From PVC group bacterium (GTDB lineage: Bacteria > Verrucomicrobiota > Kiritimatiellia > SS1-B-03-39 > PXDE01): a stretch of 10,187 nt of DNA. A program made the position numbers and the translations under genes. The stretch spans positions 1-10,187 of the forward strand of contig PXDE01000579.1 in assembly GCA_003566475.1 (NCBI GenBank), written 5' to 3'. The notes beneath the pieces were generated by a model, which was not told the DNA's origin, did not search any database, and was given only the letters and a program-made list of their open reading frames with translations. This document shows, piece by piece, positions 1-6,740 of the stretch; position 1 is the stretch's first letter; each line of letters begins with the position of its first letter.

Positions 1-1034
1 CTCCAGGCCTCGGCCGAGGCCAGCCGGTGAAGCTGGCCCGCCGGCTCGGTGGCCCAGGCCAGGAACGACGTCAGCTCGTCGCCCCGGAGGGCGCCCACCA
101 CGGCCTCGAACACCGCCTGCTTCCCGTCGCGGTCGTCGTCCCAGTTCAGGTCGCCCCGCCAGCCCAGGAAGCTCACGATGTCCTGGCCCAGCGCGGCGGA
201 GGGCGAGGCCTTGATGGCCGCGTCGGCGGCCCGGAGCACGCCCCGCTCGAACAGGGTGGCCCGGTCCTCGTCCGAGCGTCCCACCGCCCGGGAGCGGAAC
301 TCGAGGTGGGCGTGCTGCACCCGGTACCGGTGCAGACGGTCGGCGTCCCGGACCCGCCCCAGAAGGCGGGCCAGAATGGGCAGCGCCTCGAAATGGGCCT
401 CCTGGCCCCGGCCGGCGGTGGCGAAGATCCAGTCGAGCTCGGTCCCGAACCGCACCAGCTTGGCCGGCTCCGGGCCCCGGTCCTGCCAGATCTCGTCCAG
501 GCGCTGGGCGAAGGCGGCGAAGTCGTTCCGGCTCCGGGCCTGGGCCAGGAACCACCCGTCGAACTGCCGGGCCAGCGGGCTCTGGCGGAAGTTCCCGCCC
601 CGCGACTTCATGGTGGCGAAGGCGTCGTCCTCGTTCTGGAGGAAGTCGATCTGGATGGTGTAGAGCCGGTGGGCGGCCCGCGAGGCCGCCTCGGAGGGCG
701 TCACCCGGTCGAGATAGGCCTTGTAGCGGGACACGGCCAGGGGGTATTCGCCCACCGCGGCCGCGATCTCGGCCGCCTGGAGCAGGGTCTCGGGCGAGGC
801 GTCCATGCGCTGGGCCAGGAAGCTGTTGGCGGCCAGATGGGCCGGGAAGGGCGTGCCCAGCTCGGCGCCCATGGTCATGAGCCGCGCGAGATCGCGCTCG
901 CTGGCCCCGGCCGGATTGCGCTGGATGCTGCGGAAGAGCTGCTGGTAGGCCTCGGCGTCGTCGGCGGCGGCGGGGCCGGCGGCGGCCAGGGCGATCCCCA
1001 GGGCGAGAACGAGAAGCGGGCGGAACGTCTTCAT
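1..1034 (-). CDS. Exported helical-repeat protein, 3' end beyond window (partial)
   Basis: An open minus-strand frame runs from an ATG at 1034 to the left edge with no stop, giving 344 residues. GAGG at 1046-1043, 8 nt upstream, is a good ribosome binding site. The N-terminus is a classic Sec signal peptide: MKTFRP, then a hydrophobic Leu/Ala stretch, then a likely cleavage after Ala-Ala-Ala near residue 24, before DDAEAY. The rest appears all-helical. Residues about 84-112 read like one TPR hairpin (AAEIAAAVGEYPLAVSRYKAYL). I recognise no catalytic motif and no named family. It follows the upstream TPR gene by 59 nt on the same strand, so it is probably the third gene of one operon of exported repeat proteins. 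Third positions are strongly G/C, as in its neighbours. Export is well supported; function is unknown. Confidence 0.85.
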   Translation of the reverse strand, partial: MKTFRPLLVLALGIALAAAGPAAADDAEAYQQLFRSIQRNPAGASERDLARLMTMGAELGTPFPAHLAANSFLAQRMDASPETLLQAAEIAAAVGEYPLAVSRYKAYLDRVTPSEAASRAAHRLYTIQIDFLQNEDDAFATMKSRGGNFRQSPLARQFDGWFLAQARSRNDFAAFAQRLDEIWQDRGPEPAKLVRFGTELDWIFATAGRGQEAHFEALPILARLLGRVRDADRLHRYRVQHAHLEFRSRAVGRSDEDRATLFERGVLRAADAAIKASPSAALGQDIVSFLGWRGDLNWDDDRDGKQAVFEAVVGALRGDELTSFLAWATEPAGQLHRLASAEAW

Positions 1035-1093
1035 GGGCGGAACCTCGGCGGTCAGGTCAGTGGAAGGTGGCGATAGGCGGAAGCGGCGGCGGG

Positions 1094-3307
1094 TCACTGG
1101 ATCCGGGCCTCGATGCGGGGCATCAGCTCGCGGGCCCGGGCCGCGTATTCGCTTTCCGGGTACTGGAAGATGAGCTGCTGGCACTTCTCGAGGGCGTGGG
1201 CGAAGTCGCCCCGCCGGAAGCTCACCAGCACCCATTTCAGGAGCATGGCGTCGCGGAACTCGGCGTCGGGGTAGTCCTCCATCACCCGCCCCAGCATGTC
1301 ATGGGCGGTGGCGTAGTCGCGCCGGTCGATGTGGTAGTCCACCATCTTGGCCAGGGCGGGACCGGCGAACTCGCTGTCCGGGAACTGCTCGACCACCCGG
1401 TTGAAATAGGGGATGGCCGCCTCCTGGCCGCGGGCCGGCGTCTTCTCCATGGCCTCGCCGATCCGGTAGGTGGCCTCGGCCCGGGCCTGGGAGTTCTGGA
1501 GGCTGAGCACCCGGTTGAAGATCGCGATGGCCTCGCCGTGCTCCCCGGCCGCCAGCTTGATGTTGCCCAGCCCCACCAGGGCCTGGTCCACGAACGGCGA
1601 CTCCGGGAACATCTGGTTGAACACGTTGCAGACCGCCATGGCCGCCTCGTAGTCCTCCTTCACCAGGTGCAGCTCCCAGGTGAGCTTGAACGCCTCCTCG
1701 CGCAGGGACGAGGGGATGGTGTCGCGGGTGCGGATGATGTCGTTGGCCTGCACCAGCCCCTCGTTGGCTCGCTCGGCCGCCCCCTCCTCGAGCCCCATGG
1801 ACTTGAAGATCCGGGCCAGCTCGAGATAGGCCGTGCCCTCGACCAGGTTCTTGCGGGCCCGCAGCACGGGGTCGGTCACCACGTCCTGGGTCGAGGACGG
1901 ATTGGTGTCGAGCTCGCCCATCACCGCGATGGCCATCTCCACCGTGCGGGGGGCCTCCCCGAAGGCGTGGACCTCGTCGACATAGGTCACCAGAATCTCG
2001 TCGCCCACCTCGGCCCGCAGGGTCGCCTGCCCGTCCTCGGGGGCGGGGGCGTCGGGGCCGCCCGGAGGCCGGACGTGGATCCGGCCCGTGAACCGGGCGT
2101 CGCGGCGGGGCGTCCCCTCCCCGAACTGCCTCAGGGTGAGGGTGGTCCGGTCGCGGATCTCCCAGCGCTCCGTGCCGTCCTCGAGCAGCCGGTCCAGGTC
2201 CAGGATGTCCTCGGCCTCATCGAGCTCGTCCGCGTCGAGCTGGTAGCGGGAGACCACCTCGACCAGCGCCGTGTCCACCCGGTCCGACACGTCGTGGTCG
2301 GCGTCGTGGAGCATCACGAACAGGGGCTGGTTCTGGAACGCGGCCGGGGCCGGGGTCTCGAAATCGCCCAGGGTGAAGGACACGGCGCCCGTGGACACCA
2401 CCCGCACCTCCGCCTCGCGGACCACATTGGCCTCGCCTTCCCGGGTGTTGGCGTCGATGTAGCGCACGGTGATGGTGTCGCCCCCGCTCACCTGGAGAAC
2501 CTCGTCGTCGCGGTTGATGGGCGCGACCTCGGTGGCCACCGAGGCCAGGAAGATGTCGGAGCGGCCGGACATGGGCACCGCCGTCGCCGTCACCTTGTCG
2601 CCCCGCGAGGTGGTCGCCTCGACCCTGATCTCCTCGCCCAGGCGGTGGAGAATGGGCAGGTCGCCGTCCTCGATCTTGACGTACAGGCGGCGCCCCGCCT
2701 CCACCACGTCCGCGCCCGGGCTCTCCGGATCGATGGAGGTGCCCACCATCTCGAGGGCGTCGATGGCCTGCTGCCAGTTGCTCTGGGCGAAGTGGGCCAT
2801 GCCGATGTAGTAGAAGGCCTGGTTGGCCCACACCGTGTTGGGGTGGCGCTCGGTGATGCGGCGCAGGACCGGGAACACCGAGTTGTACGCCCCCATCCGG
2901 TAGTGGGCGGTGCCGGTCAGGTAGAGGCTCTCCAGGACCATGTCGAGGTCGTCCGCGCTCAGCTCCTCATCGTCCCGGCGCAGGTTCTGGACATTGCGGA
3001 GATAGCCGATGGCGGTGCCGAAGTCGCCCTGGTCGAGCAGGGCCCGGCCCAGGCCCAGATAGGCGCCGAAGCGGGCCCGGCTCTCCGGGAACTGGTCGAG
3101 CACGGAGCGGAGCATCCGCACCCCCCGCTCGCGCTCGCCGGCCTCGATGAGCTCCTCGGCCCGGTTCACCAGGCGCCGGGCCGCGAACTCGCCGCCCTCG
3201 GTCTCCTCGCGGTCGTCGGCGAACCGGCTCTCCTGGGCGGAGGCGGGAAGGGCCGCCGCCAGCAGGGCGGCGGCGGACAGGCACAGGGTCAGTCTAGTCG
3301 CGGGCAT
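1094..3307 (-). CDS. Exported TPR protein with two central beta-sandwich modules
   Basis: A 737-residue protein. The ATG at 3307 is chosen because GGAGG lies 8 nt upstream (3320-3316) and a signal peptide follows at once (hydrophobic LTLCLSAAALLAAAL, likely cleavage after ASA at residue 24). The frame is open further upstream, but there it only shadows the preceding gene. Residues about 45-190 form TPR-like helical hairpins with recurring 'FPES/HPNT' turns, as in BamD/YbgF-type proteins. Residues about 225-465 are beta-rich and hold two related copies of a module ending GDTITVRYIDAN (276-287) and GDEILVTYVDEV (435-446), each followed by an R-rich strand. Residues about 480-735 return to TPR repeats (MFPESPF, QFPDSEF, DYPDAEF, QYPESEY). 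I infer a periplasmic or surface scaffold; I recognise no enzyme motif. It overlaps the upstream gene by 14 nt, which suggests translational coupling. Confidence 0.9.
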   Translation of the reverse strand: MPATRLTLCLSAAALLAAALPASAQESRFADDREETEGGEFAARRLVNRAEELIEAGERERGVRMLRSVLDQFPESRARFGAYLGLGRALLDQGDFGTAIGYLRNVQNLRRDDEELSADDLDMVLESLYLTGTAHYRMGAYNSVFPVLRRITERHPNTVWANQAFYYIGMAHFAQSNWQQAIDALEMVGTSIDPESPGADVVEAGRRLYVKIEDGDLPILHRLGEEIRVEATTSRGDKVTATAVPMSGRSDIFLASVATEVAPINRDDEVLQVSGGDTITVRYIDANTREGEANVVREAEVRVVSTGAVSFTLGDFETPAPAAFQNQPLFVMLHDADHDVSDRVDTALVEVVSRYQLDADELDEAEDILDLDRLLEDGTERWEIRDRTTLTLRQFGEGTPRRDARFTGRIHVRPPGGPDAPAPEDGQATLRAEVGDEILVTYVDEVHAFGEAPRTVEMAIAVMGELDTNPSSTQDVVTDPVLRARKNLVEGTAYLELARIFKSMGLEEGAAERANEGLVQANDIIRTRDTIPSSLREEAFKLTWELHLVKEDYEAAMAVCNVFNQMFPESPFVDQALVGLGNIKLAAGEHGEAIAIFNRVLSLQNSQARAEATYRIGEAMEKTPARGQEAAIPYFNRVVEQFPDSEFAGPALAKMVDYHIDRRDYATAHDMLGRVMEDYPDAEFRDAMLLKWVLVSFRRGDFAHALEKCQQLIFQYPESEYAARARELMPRIEARIQ

Positions 3308-5021
3308 CTTCCAGTCCTCCGTGGAGTCGTCGTTCGCCCTCGCGCTCGAGGGCAAGGTGGGCTTCATTGGATTGTCCGCTGGCCGGGTAGCGCCGCAGGA
3401 CGTGGCGGAGATGGGCCAGGTAGTTGTCGCGGTCGCCGGCCCGGTTGTAGAGGTTGGCGATCTGCAGGGCGGCCCGGGGGGCCTGGTTCTCGAAGAAATT
3501 CTCGATCTCCCGGAGGATCCCGATGGCCTGGTCGATCTCGCCCAGGCCGACATGGCAATCCACGATCCTCCACATGTTGTCGGGCACCCGGTCCACCCGC
3601 CGGTAGGTGGCGATGGCCTCGCGGAACCGCCGGGCCCGCTGGTACATCTCGGCCAGAGTCCAGACCGCCTCCTCGGCGTACTCGGGATGGTTGGACAGCC
3701 CTTCGGCCACCGGGATCGCCTTGTCCACCTCGTTGCGGTTGGCGTAGAACCGCAGCAGCTCGATCTGCCCCAGATCCTGATCGTCCATCCGGCGGTAGAT
3801 CTCCTCGACCTGCCCCGGGTTCCGCCGCCACAGGTAGCGGGCGATGTCGACCTTGTCCGCCTGGCCGCGAGCCCGGTCCGGAATCTCGTTCCACTTGAAC
3901 TGCCGGAACGCGTTCCCGGCCATGGTGCTGTCGCCCACGTCCTCGTAGAGCGCCCGCATCAGGGCGAAGATCTCGGTGGCGTTCATCTTCGAGAAGTCGA
4001 TCTTGTTGTAGTACTCCATGGCCTTCGGACGCTCGTCGCCATAGATCCGGATCCAGCGCACGATCCGGAGGAAGTCCCCGTCCTTCTGGTGGGCCTCGAA
4101 CTGCCGGTCCAGCCGCCGGATCCAGTCCGCCTTGTTCCCGTCGGCCTGGTACTGCCAGCCGATGGCCGAGATCTGGAAGTCGTCCCAGTCCCGCTGCTGG
4201 GGCAGCAGCACCCCCGCCCAGTAGGTGTAGTACTCCCGGGCCTCGCGCCGCTGGTCGTCGTTGAACCGCCCGTGCCGCCCCACCAGATCCCGGATGGCCC
4301 CCCAGTAGCCCCGGTCGCCCGAAAGATCATCCGGAATCCGCCGGGGATGACGGTGAAAGCTCCGCACCTCCGCGTAGAACTCCCGGAGCTGGCCCTCGTC
4401 GGGGCGGATCCGCGTGTGGTACTGGGTCACCCGGCCGATCCCGTGGTTGGCCGCGCTCCGATTCTGAGTCCGGAAATCCACCGCCACCTTGCGGTAGAAC
4501 CGCACCGCCTCCGGCCACCGCCCCTGCCCCACCAGCGCGTCGGCCAGACGGTTCAGGGCCCCGGCGGCCAGCGGGTGCTTCACATACTCCGAGTCCTCCA
4601 CCATCCGCCGCCACGTCCGCAGGGCGTTCTCCTCGTGCCCGTTCTCCAGATGGGCCTGCCCCATATAAAAAAGGGCCGGGGCCGCGTAGGGCACCCGGTT
4701 GGGGAAGTACTCCAGCACCTCGTTGTACTCGCGGATCGCCTCGAACCGCTTGTTGTCCCGGTGAAGGCTCCGGGCCTTGCGCAGCAGGGCGTAGGGCACC
4801 GCCCGTGATCGCGGGAACTCCATGATGAACGAGTCGTAGGCCGCCGTGGCTGCCGGATACTCCCGGGCCGCGAACGTCCGGTCCGCCTGGCTCAGGGTCC
4901 GCGCCTCGTGCTCCTCCAGACGCTTGAACTCCTCGTCCGGCATCATCACTTCCTGGGCCTGGAGCACGCCCAGACCCGCCGCCATCGCCACGAAAACCAG
5001 CCGTTTCTTCAGAAAACCCAT
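3294..5021 (-). CDS. Exported helical-repeat (TPR-like) protein
   Basis: A 575-residue protein from the ATG at 5021. An in-frame ATG at 5048 lacks a ribosome binding site and would add nine residues (MDFFARHVP) before the signal peptide. The 5021 ATG has GAGG 9 nt upstream (5034-5031), and it gives MGFLKKRLVF plus a hydrophobic core with likely cleavage at LQA-QE (residue 22). TPR-like hairpins are clear at about 45-190 (FAAREYPAATAAYDSFIMEFP, then NKRFEAIREYNEVLEYFP) and again at about 430-560. The middle (about 200-420) is rich in Trp, Tyr and Arg, and I cannot assign it. No catalytic motif is seen. A candidate promoter lies just upstream, so this is probably the first gene of the three-gene exported operon. 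The family and partner proteins are unknown to me. Confidence 0.9.
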   Translation of the reverse strand: MGFLKKRLVFVAMAAGLGVLQAQEVMMPDEEFKRLEEHEARTLSQADRTFAAREYPAATAAYDSFIMEFPRSRAVPYALLRKARSLHRDNKRFEAIREYNEVLEYFPNRVPYAAPALFYMGQAHLENGHEENALRTWRRMVEDSEYVKHPLAAGALNRLADALVGQGRWPEAVRFYRKVAVDFRTQNRSAANHGIGRVTQYHTRIRPDEGQLREFYAEVRSFHRHPRRIPDDLSGDRGYWGAIRDLVGRHGRFNDDQRREAREYYTYWAGVLLPQQRDWDDFQISAIGWQYQADGNKADWIRRLDRQFEAHQKDGDFLRIVRWIRIYGDERPKAMEYYNKIDFSKMNATEIFALMRALYEDVGDSTMAGNAFRQFKWNEIPDRARGQADKVDIARYLWRRNPGQVEEIYRRMDDQDLGQIELLRFYANRNEVDKAIPVAEGLSNHPEYAEEAVWTLAEMYQRARRFREAIATYRRVDRVPDNMWRIVDCHVGLGEIDQAIGILREIENFFENQAPRAALQIANLYNRAGDRDNYLAHLRHVLRRYPASGQSNEAHLALEREGERRLHGGLEDARD

Positions 5022-5030
5022 GGGAACATG

Positions 5031-5034
5031 CCTC
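5031..5034 (-). promoter_or_regulatory. Ribosome binding site deciding the 5021 start
   Basis: GAGG on the minus strand, 9 nt before the ATG at 5021. It favours that start over the upstream in-frame ATG at 5048, which is preceded by CGCGTTAA and has no purine-rich site. Confidence 0.6.
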
Positions 5035-5058
5035 GCGAAAAAATCCATTTAACGCGGC

Positions 5059-5087
5059 ACCATACACGGGGTATTTTCGCGCCGCAA
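5059..5087 (-). promoter_or_regulatory. Candidate sigma70-type promoter for the exported-protein operon
   Basis: On the minus strand, TTGCGG (5087-5082) is followed by a 17-nt spacer and TATGGT (5064-5059). This matches TTGACA at three of six positions and TATAAT at four of six. The spacer includes an A-rich patch (GAAAATA), unusual in such GC-rich DNA. Transcription would start near 5052, about 30 nt before the preferred ATG at 5021 and only about 4 nt before the alternative ATG at 5048. This assumes a sigma70-like consensus in an unidentified host. Confidence 0.4.
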
Positions 5088-5143
5088 GTAAAAGGTGTGA
5101 TCGAATCGCGCCAAGGCCATGATGAAAGCGGTCGCGGCCGGGT

Positions 5144-6016
5144 TCAGGCGAACACCACCGTTTTGTTGTGGTAGGCCAGCACCCGCCGCTCCAGGTGCAG
5201 CCAGACCGCGCGGGCCAGCACCACCCGCTCCAGATCGCGGCCCTTGCGGATGAGGTCGGCCACCGCGTCCCGGTGGGTCACCCGGGCGATATCCTGCTCG
5301 ATGATCGGCCCCTGATCCAGATCGGGAGTCACGTAGTGGCTGGTCGCGCCGATCAGCTTCACCCCCCGGGCGTGGGCCTGATGGTACGGCCGCCCCCCCG
5401 CGAAGGCGGGCAGGAAGGAGTGGTGGATATTGATCACCCGCTGGGGGTAGCGGTCGGTGAACCCGGCCGAGAGCACCTGCATGTAGCGGGCCAGGACCAC
5501 CGTCCGCACCCCCTCCCCCTCCAGCTCGGCCAGCATCCGGGCCTCCGCCTCGGCCCGGGTGGCCGGGGTGTTGGGGATATGGGCGAACCGGACCCCGAAT
5601 CCGCGGGCCACCGGCTCGAGGTCGGAGTGGTTGCTGATGACCACCGGCACCTCGGCCCGCAGTTCCCCGCCCCGGACCCGGGCCAGGAGGTCATACAGGC
5701 AATGCCCGTACTTCGAGACCAGAATGGCCAGCCGCGGCCGCTCGCGCCGGTCGTACAGGCGCCAGGTCATGGCGTGAGGCTTCGCGATCTCCTTCCCGAA
5801 CGCCTCCGCGAACCCGTCCGCGTCCGAGTCCAGCCCGGAGGGGTCGAACTCCAGCCGCATGAAGAAGACGTTGGCCTCCAGATCCACGTGCTGGTCGAGA
5901 TGCAGGATGTTCCCGCCCCGCCGGGCCAGAAAGGACGTCACCGCCGCCACCAGCCCCGGCCGGTCGGCACAGTGCACAAGCAGAATCAGCGGAGAGGGCC
6001 CAGGCATAAGCGACAC
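5144..6016 (-). CDS. purU: Formyltetrahydrofolate deformylase
   Basis: PurU hydrolyses 10-formyltetrahydrofolate to formate and tetrahydrofolate in the cytoplasm. In purine synthesis it supplies formate (for PurT-type reactions) and balances one-carbon pools. Numbered from the GTG at 6016 (290 residues), an ACT-type regulatory domain spans about 10-88 (LILLVHCADRPGLVAAVTSFL). The formyltransferase-fold catalytic domain spans about 94-285. SKYGHCLYDLL (101-111), NIHHSFLPAF (196-205) and HYVTPDLDQGPIIEQD (227-242) are family hallmarks and hold the Asn196, His198 and Asp234 expected at the active site. Length matches E. coli PurU (about 280). An in-frame TAG lies two codons before the GTG, so the start is either that GTG or the ATG at 6007 (MPGPSP), which is equally plausible. 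No purine genes are nearby. The product is intact and its identity secure. Confidence 0.96.
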   Translation of the reverse strand: MSLMPGPSPLILLVHCADRPGLVAAVTSFLARRGGNILHLDQHVDLEANVFFMRLEFDPSGLDSDADGFAEAFGKEIAKPHAMTWRLYDRRERPRLAILVSKYGHCLYDLLARVRGGELRAEVPVVISNHSDLEPVARGFGVRFAHIPNTPATRAEAEARMLAELEGEGVRTVVLARYMQVLSAGFTDRYPQRVINIHHSFLPAFAGGRPYHQAHARGVKLIGATSHYVTPDLDQGPIIEQDIARVTHRDAVADLIRKGRDLERVVLARAVWLHLERRVLAYHNKTVVFA

Positions 6017-6045
6017 AGGCTACCCGCCCGCCTCTGCCGGGTCAA
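6017..6045 (-). promoter_or_regulatory. Weak candidate promoter of purU
   Basis: Minus-strand TTGACC (6045-6040), a 17-nt spacer, then TAGCCT (6022-6017). The -35 is good and the -10 poor. Initiation would fall near 6010, giving an almost leaderless message beginning close to the ATG at 6007. The -35 sits in the loop and arm of a 6-bp inverted repeat (GCCGGG 6036-6041, CCCGGC 6047-6052), which could be an operator or chance in GC-rich DNA. Confidence 0.25.
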
Positions 6046-6101
6046 CCCCGGCCGCGCCCGGTGCGAGGATTCAGTTGCGGCTGCTGGCAAGGTGGGCCAG
6101 C

Positions 6102-6206
6102 CGGATGAGGGGTGAGACCGCTGGCATGATGTGGGATGCGCGATGTGAGACGTGGGCTCTGGGAAACCGAAGATTGACGATTGACGACGTACGATTGACG
6201 AATTGC
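6102..6206. repeat. Degenerate heptanucleotide-phased repeat array
   Basis: On the plus strand, successive 7-base blocks keep one phase: cggatga, ggggtga, gaccgct, ggcatga, tgtggga, tgcgcga, tgtgaga, cgtgggc, tctggga, aaccgaa, gattgac, gattgac, gacgtac, gattgac, gaattgc. GATTGAC recurs exactly at 6172, 6179 and 6193, and TGTGGGA/TGTGAGA at 6130 and 6144. It resembles the short tandemly repeated heptanucleotide (STRR) class known in cyanobacteria, although the unit differs. It lies 86-190 nt upstream of the purU start and is probably non-coding. Confidence 0.6.
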
Positions 6207-6275
6207 GGGGCGGCCTTCCCCCATCGCCTTTCTCGGGCCTCCGGGATCTCTCGGGTGGCGTGGGGCATCTCCCGC

Positions 6276-6298
6276 GTCCGATGGGTCCGATGGGTCCG
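6276..6298. repeat. 9-nt tandem repeat (GTCCGATGG)
   Basis: Plus-strand GTCCGATGG at 6276-6284 and 6285-6293, followed by a partial third copy, GTCCG, at 6294-6298. It is short and exact and lies in the same non-coding region as the heptamer array. Confidence 0.6.
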
Positions 6299-6314
6299 AA
6301 ACGGGCTCCTTCCG

Positions 6315-6413
6315 GGCGCTGGAGGCGCCGCCGCGTAACGGAGCCTGGGGTGGAACCCCTGGATCGCCGCCCCCGCCCCGACCCGCCCTGAAGGGGCGGC
6401 CGCAAGCGTGCGG
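6315..6413. repeat. Cluster of small GC-rich hairpins, possible dispersed repeat element
   Basis: Four perfect inverted repeats lie within 100 nt: GGCGC/GCGCC (6315-6319, 6325-6329), GGGGT/ACCCC (6347-6351, 6355-6359, 3-nt loop), CCGCCC/GGGCGG (6383-6388, 6394-6399), and CCGCA/TGCGG (6400-6404, 6409-6413, 4-nt loop). The last two are directly adjacent. The style (CCTGGGGTGGAACCCCTGG, then CGCCCTGAAGGGGCGG) is like dispersed non-coding repeats I associate with PVC-type genomes, but I cannot confirm copy number. None has a T-tract, so terminators are unlikely. Confidence 0.4.
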
Positions 6414-6581
6414 ACAGGTGGATCGCTGCCGATCCCCGGAGGGCCGATTCCATGGGCGGACAAGCGGCGTCCAAGGTCTGGACGAGCGTGAGCGGACGGC
6501 GAGGCGGGCCCCGCCCGGATTCCGGCTTGAGCCTCCACGCGCGGTGGCCCAGACTGAGCCGCACGACGCCCGACACGGACC

Positions 6582-6586
6582 AGGAG
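6582..6586 (+). promoter_or_regulatory. Ribosome binding site of the truncated plus-strand gene
   Basis: AGGAG on the plus strand, 7 nt before the ATG at 6594. It is the main reason to treat the short frame after it as a genuine gene start rather than a shadow of mcrC. Confidence 0.5.
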
Positions 6587-6593
6587 CGCGAGG

Positions 6594-6740
6594 ATGAAGG
6601 TGCTGGAGGCTGCGCCGAAGGTGCTCGAAGAGGCCGGGGAGAAGATGGTGGGGCTGCTCGTCGAGCACGGACTGGGCGTCCGGCGCACGGCGCTGGAACT
6701 GGTCGAGGTCGGGGAAAATACGGCTGAGGAGCTAAAGGCC
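6594..6740 (+). pseudogene. 5' remnant of a plus-strand gene, apparently cut at the mcrC end
   Basis: From the ATG at 6594, with AGGAG 7 nt upstream, the frame encodes MKVLEAAPKVLEEAGEKMVG and continues through LLVEHGLGVRRTALELVEVG. The peptide is balanced, Glu/Leu/Val-rich and amphipathic-helical. Of the first 42 codons after the ATG, about 36 end in G or C while second positions are mixed, the pattern of real genes in GC-rich DNA. From about 6712 the base composition changes (gaaaatacgg), and from 6741 the frame runs antisense through mcrC, where it is only a shadow; its first stop is near 8030. I infer that the gene's 3' part was lost or replaced when the mcrBC block arrived. I do not recognise the family. 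The end given here is the mcrC boundary, not a stop codon. Chance opening of a GC-rich frame remains possible. Confidence 0.4.

Larger units (their letters stand above)
6017..6593. other. Long intergenic region of short repeats and hairpins, no complete gene
   Basis: No frame here has a convincing start, ribosome binding site, protein-like composition and stop together. Translations on both strands are Arg/Pro/Ser-rich and change character with the repeats. From left to right it holds an inverted repeat upstream of purU, a 7-nt-phased degenerate array (6102-6206), a 9-nt tandem repeat (6276-6298), a cluster of small perfect hairpins (6315-6413), and a weaker hairpin (GTCCA 6469-6473, TGGAC 6479-6483). 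I assign nothing to 6207-6275 or 6484-6580. Confidence 0.7.

Noticed and set aside
3308..3553. An 82-codon N-terminal extension of the 737-residue TPR protein, back to an ATG at 3553.
   Set aside because: That part is Ser/Thr/Arg/Pro-rich shadow sequence of the preceding gene. The signal peptide and the GGAGG site place the start at 3307.
1067..3898. A 943-codon open plus-strand frame antisense to the TPR genes, with similar long plus-strand frames at 27-1076, 3147-4808 and 5168-6115.
   Set aside because: They are antisense to well-supported genes, and their translations are repetitive in His, Gly, Val, Arg and Pro. Such shadows are expected in DNA this rich in GC; none has recognisable motifs or a good ribosome binding site.
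6102..6413. CRISPR array suggested by several short repeats in the intergenic region.
   Set aside because: Units are 7 or 9 nt with no spacers of regular length, and no cas genes are present.
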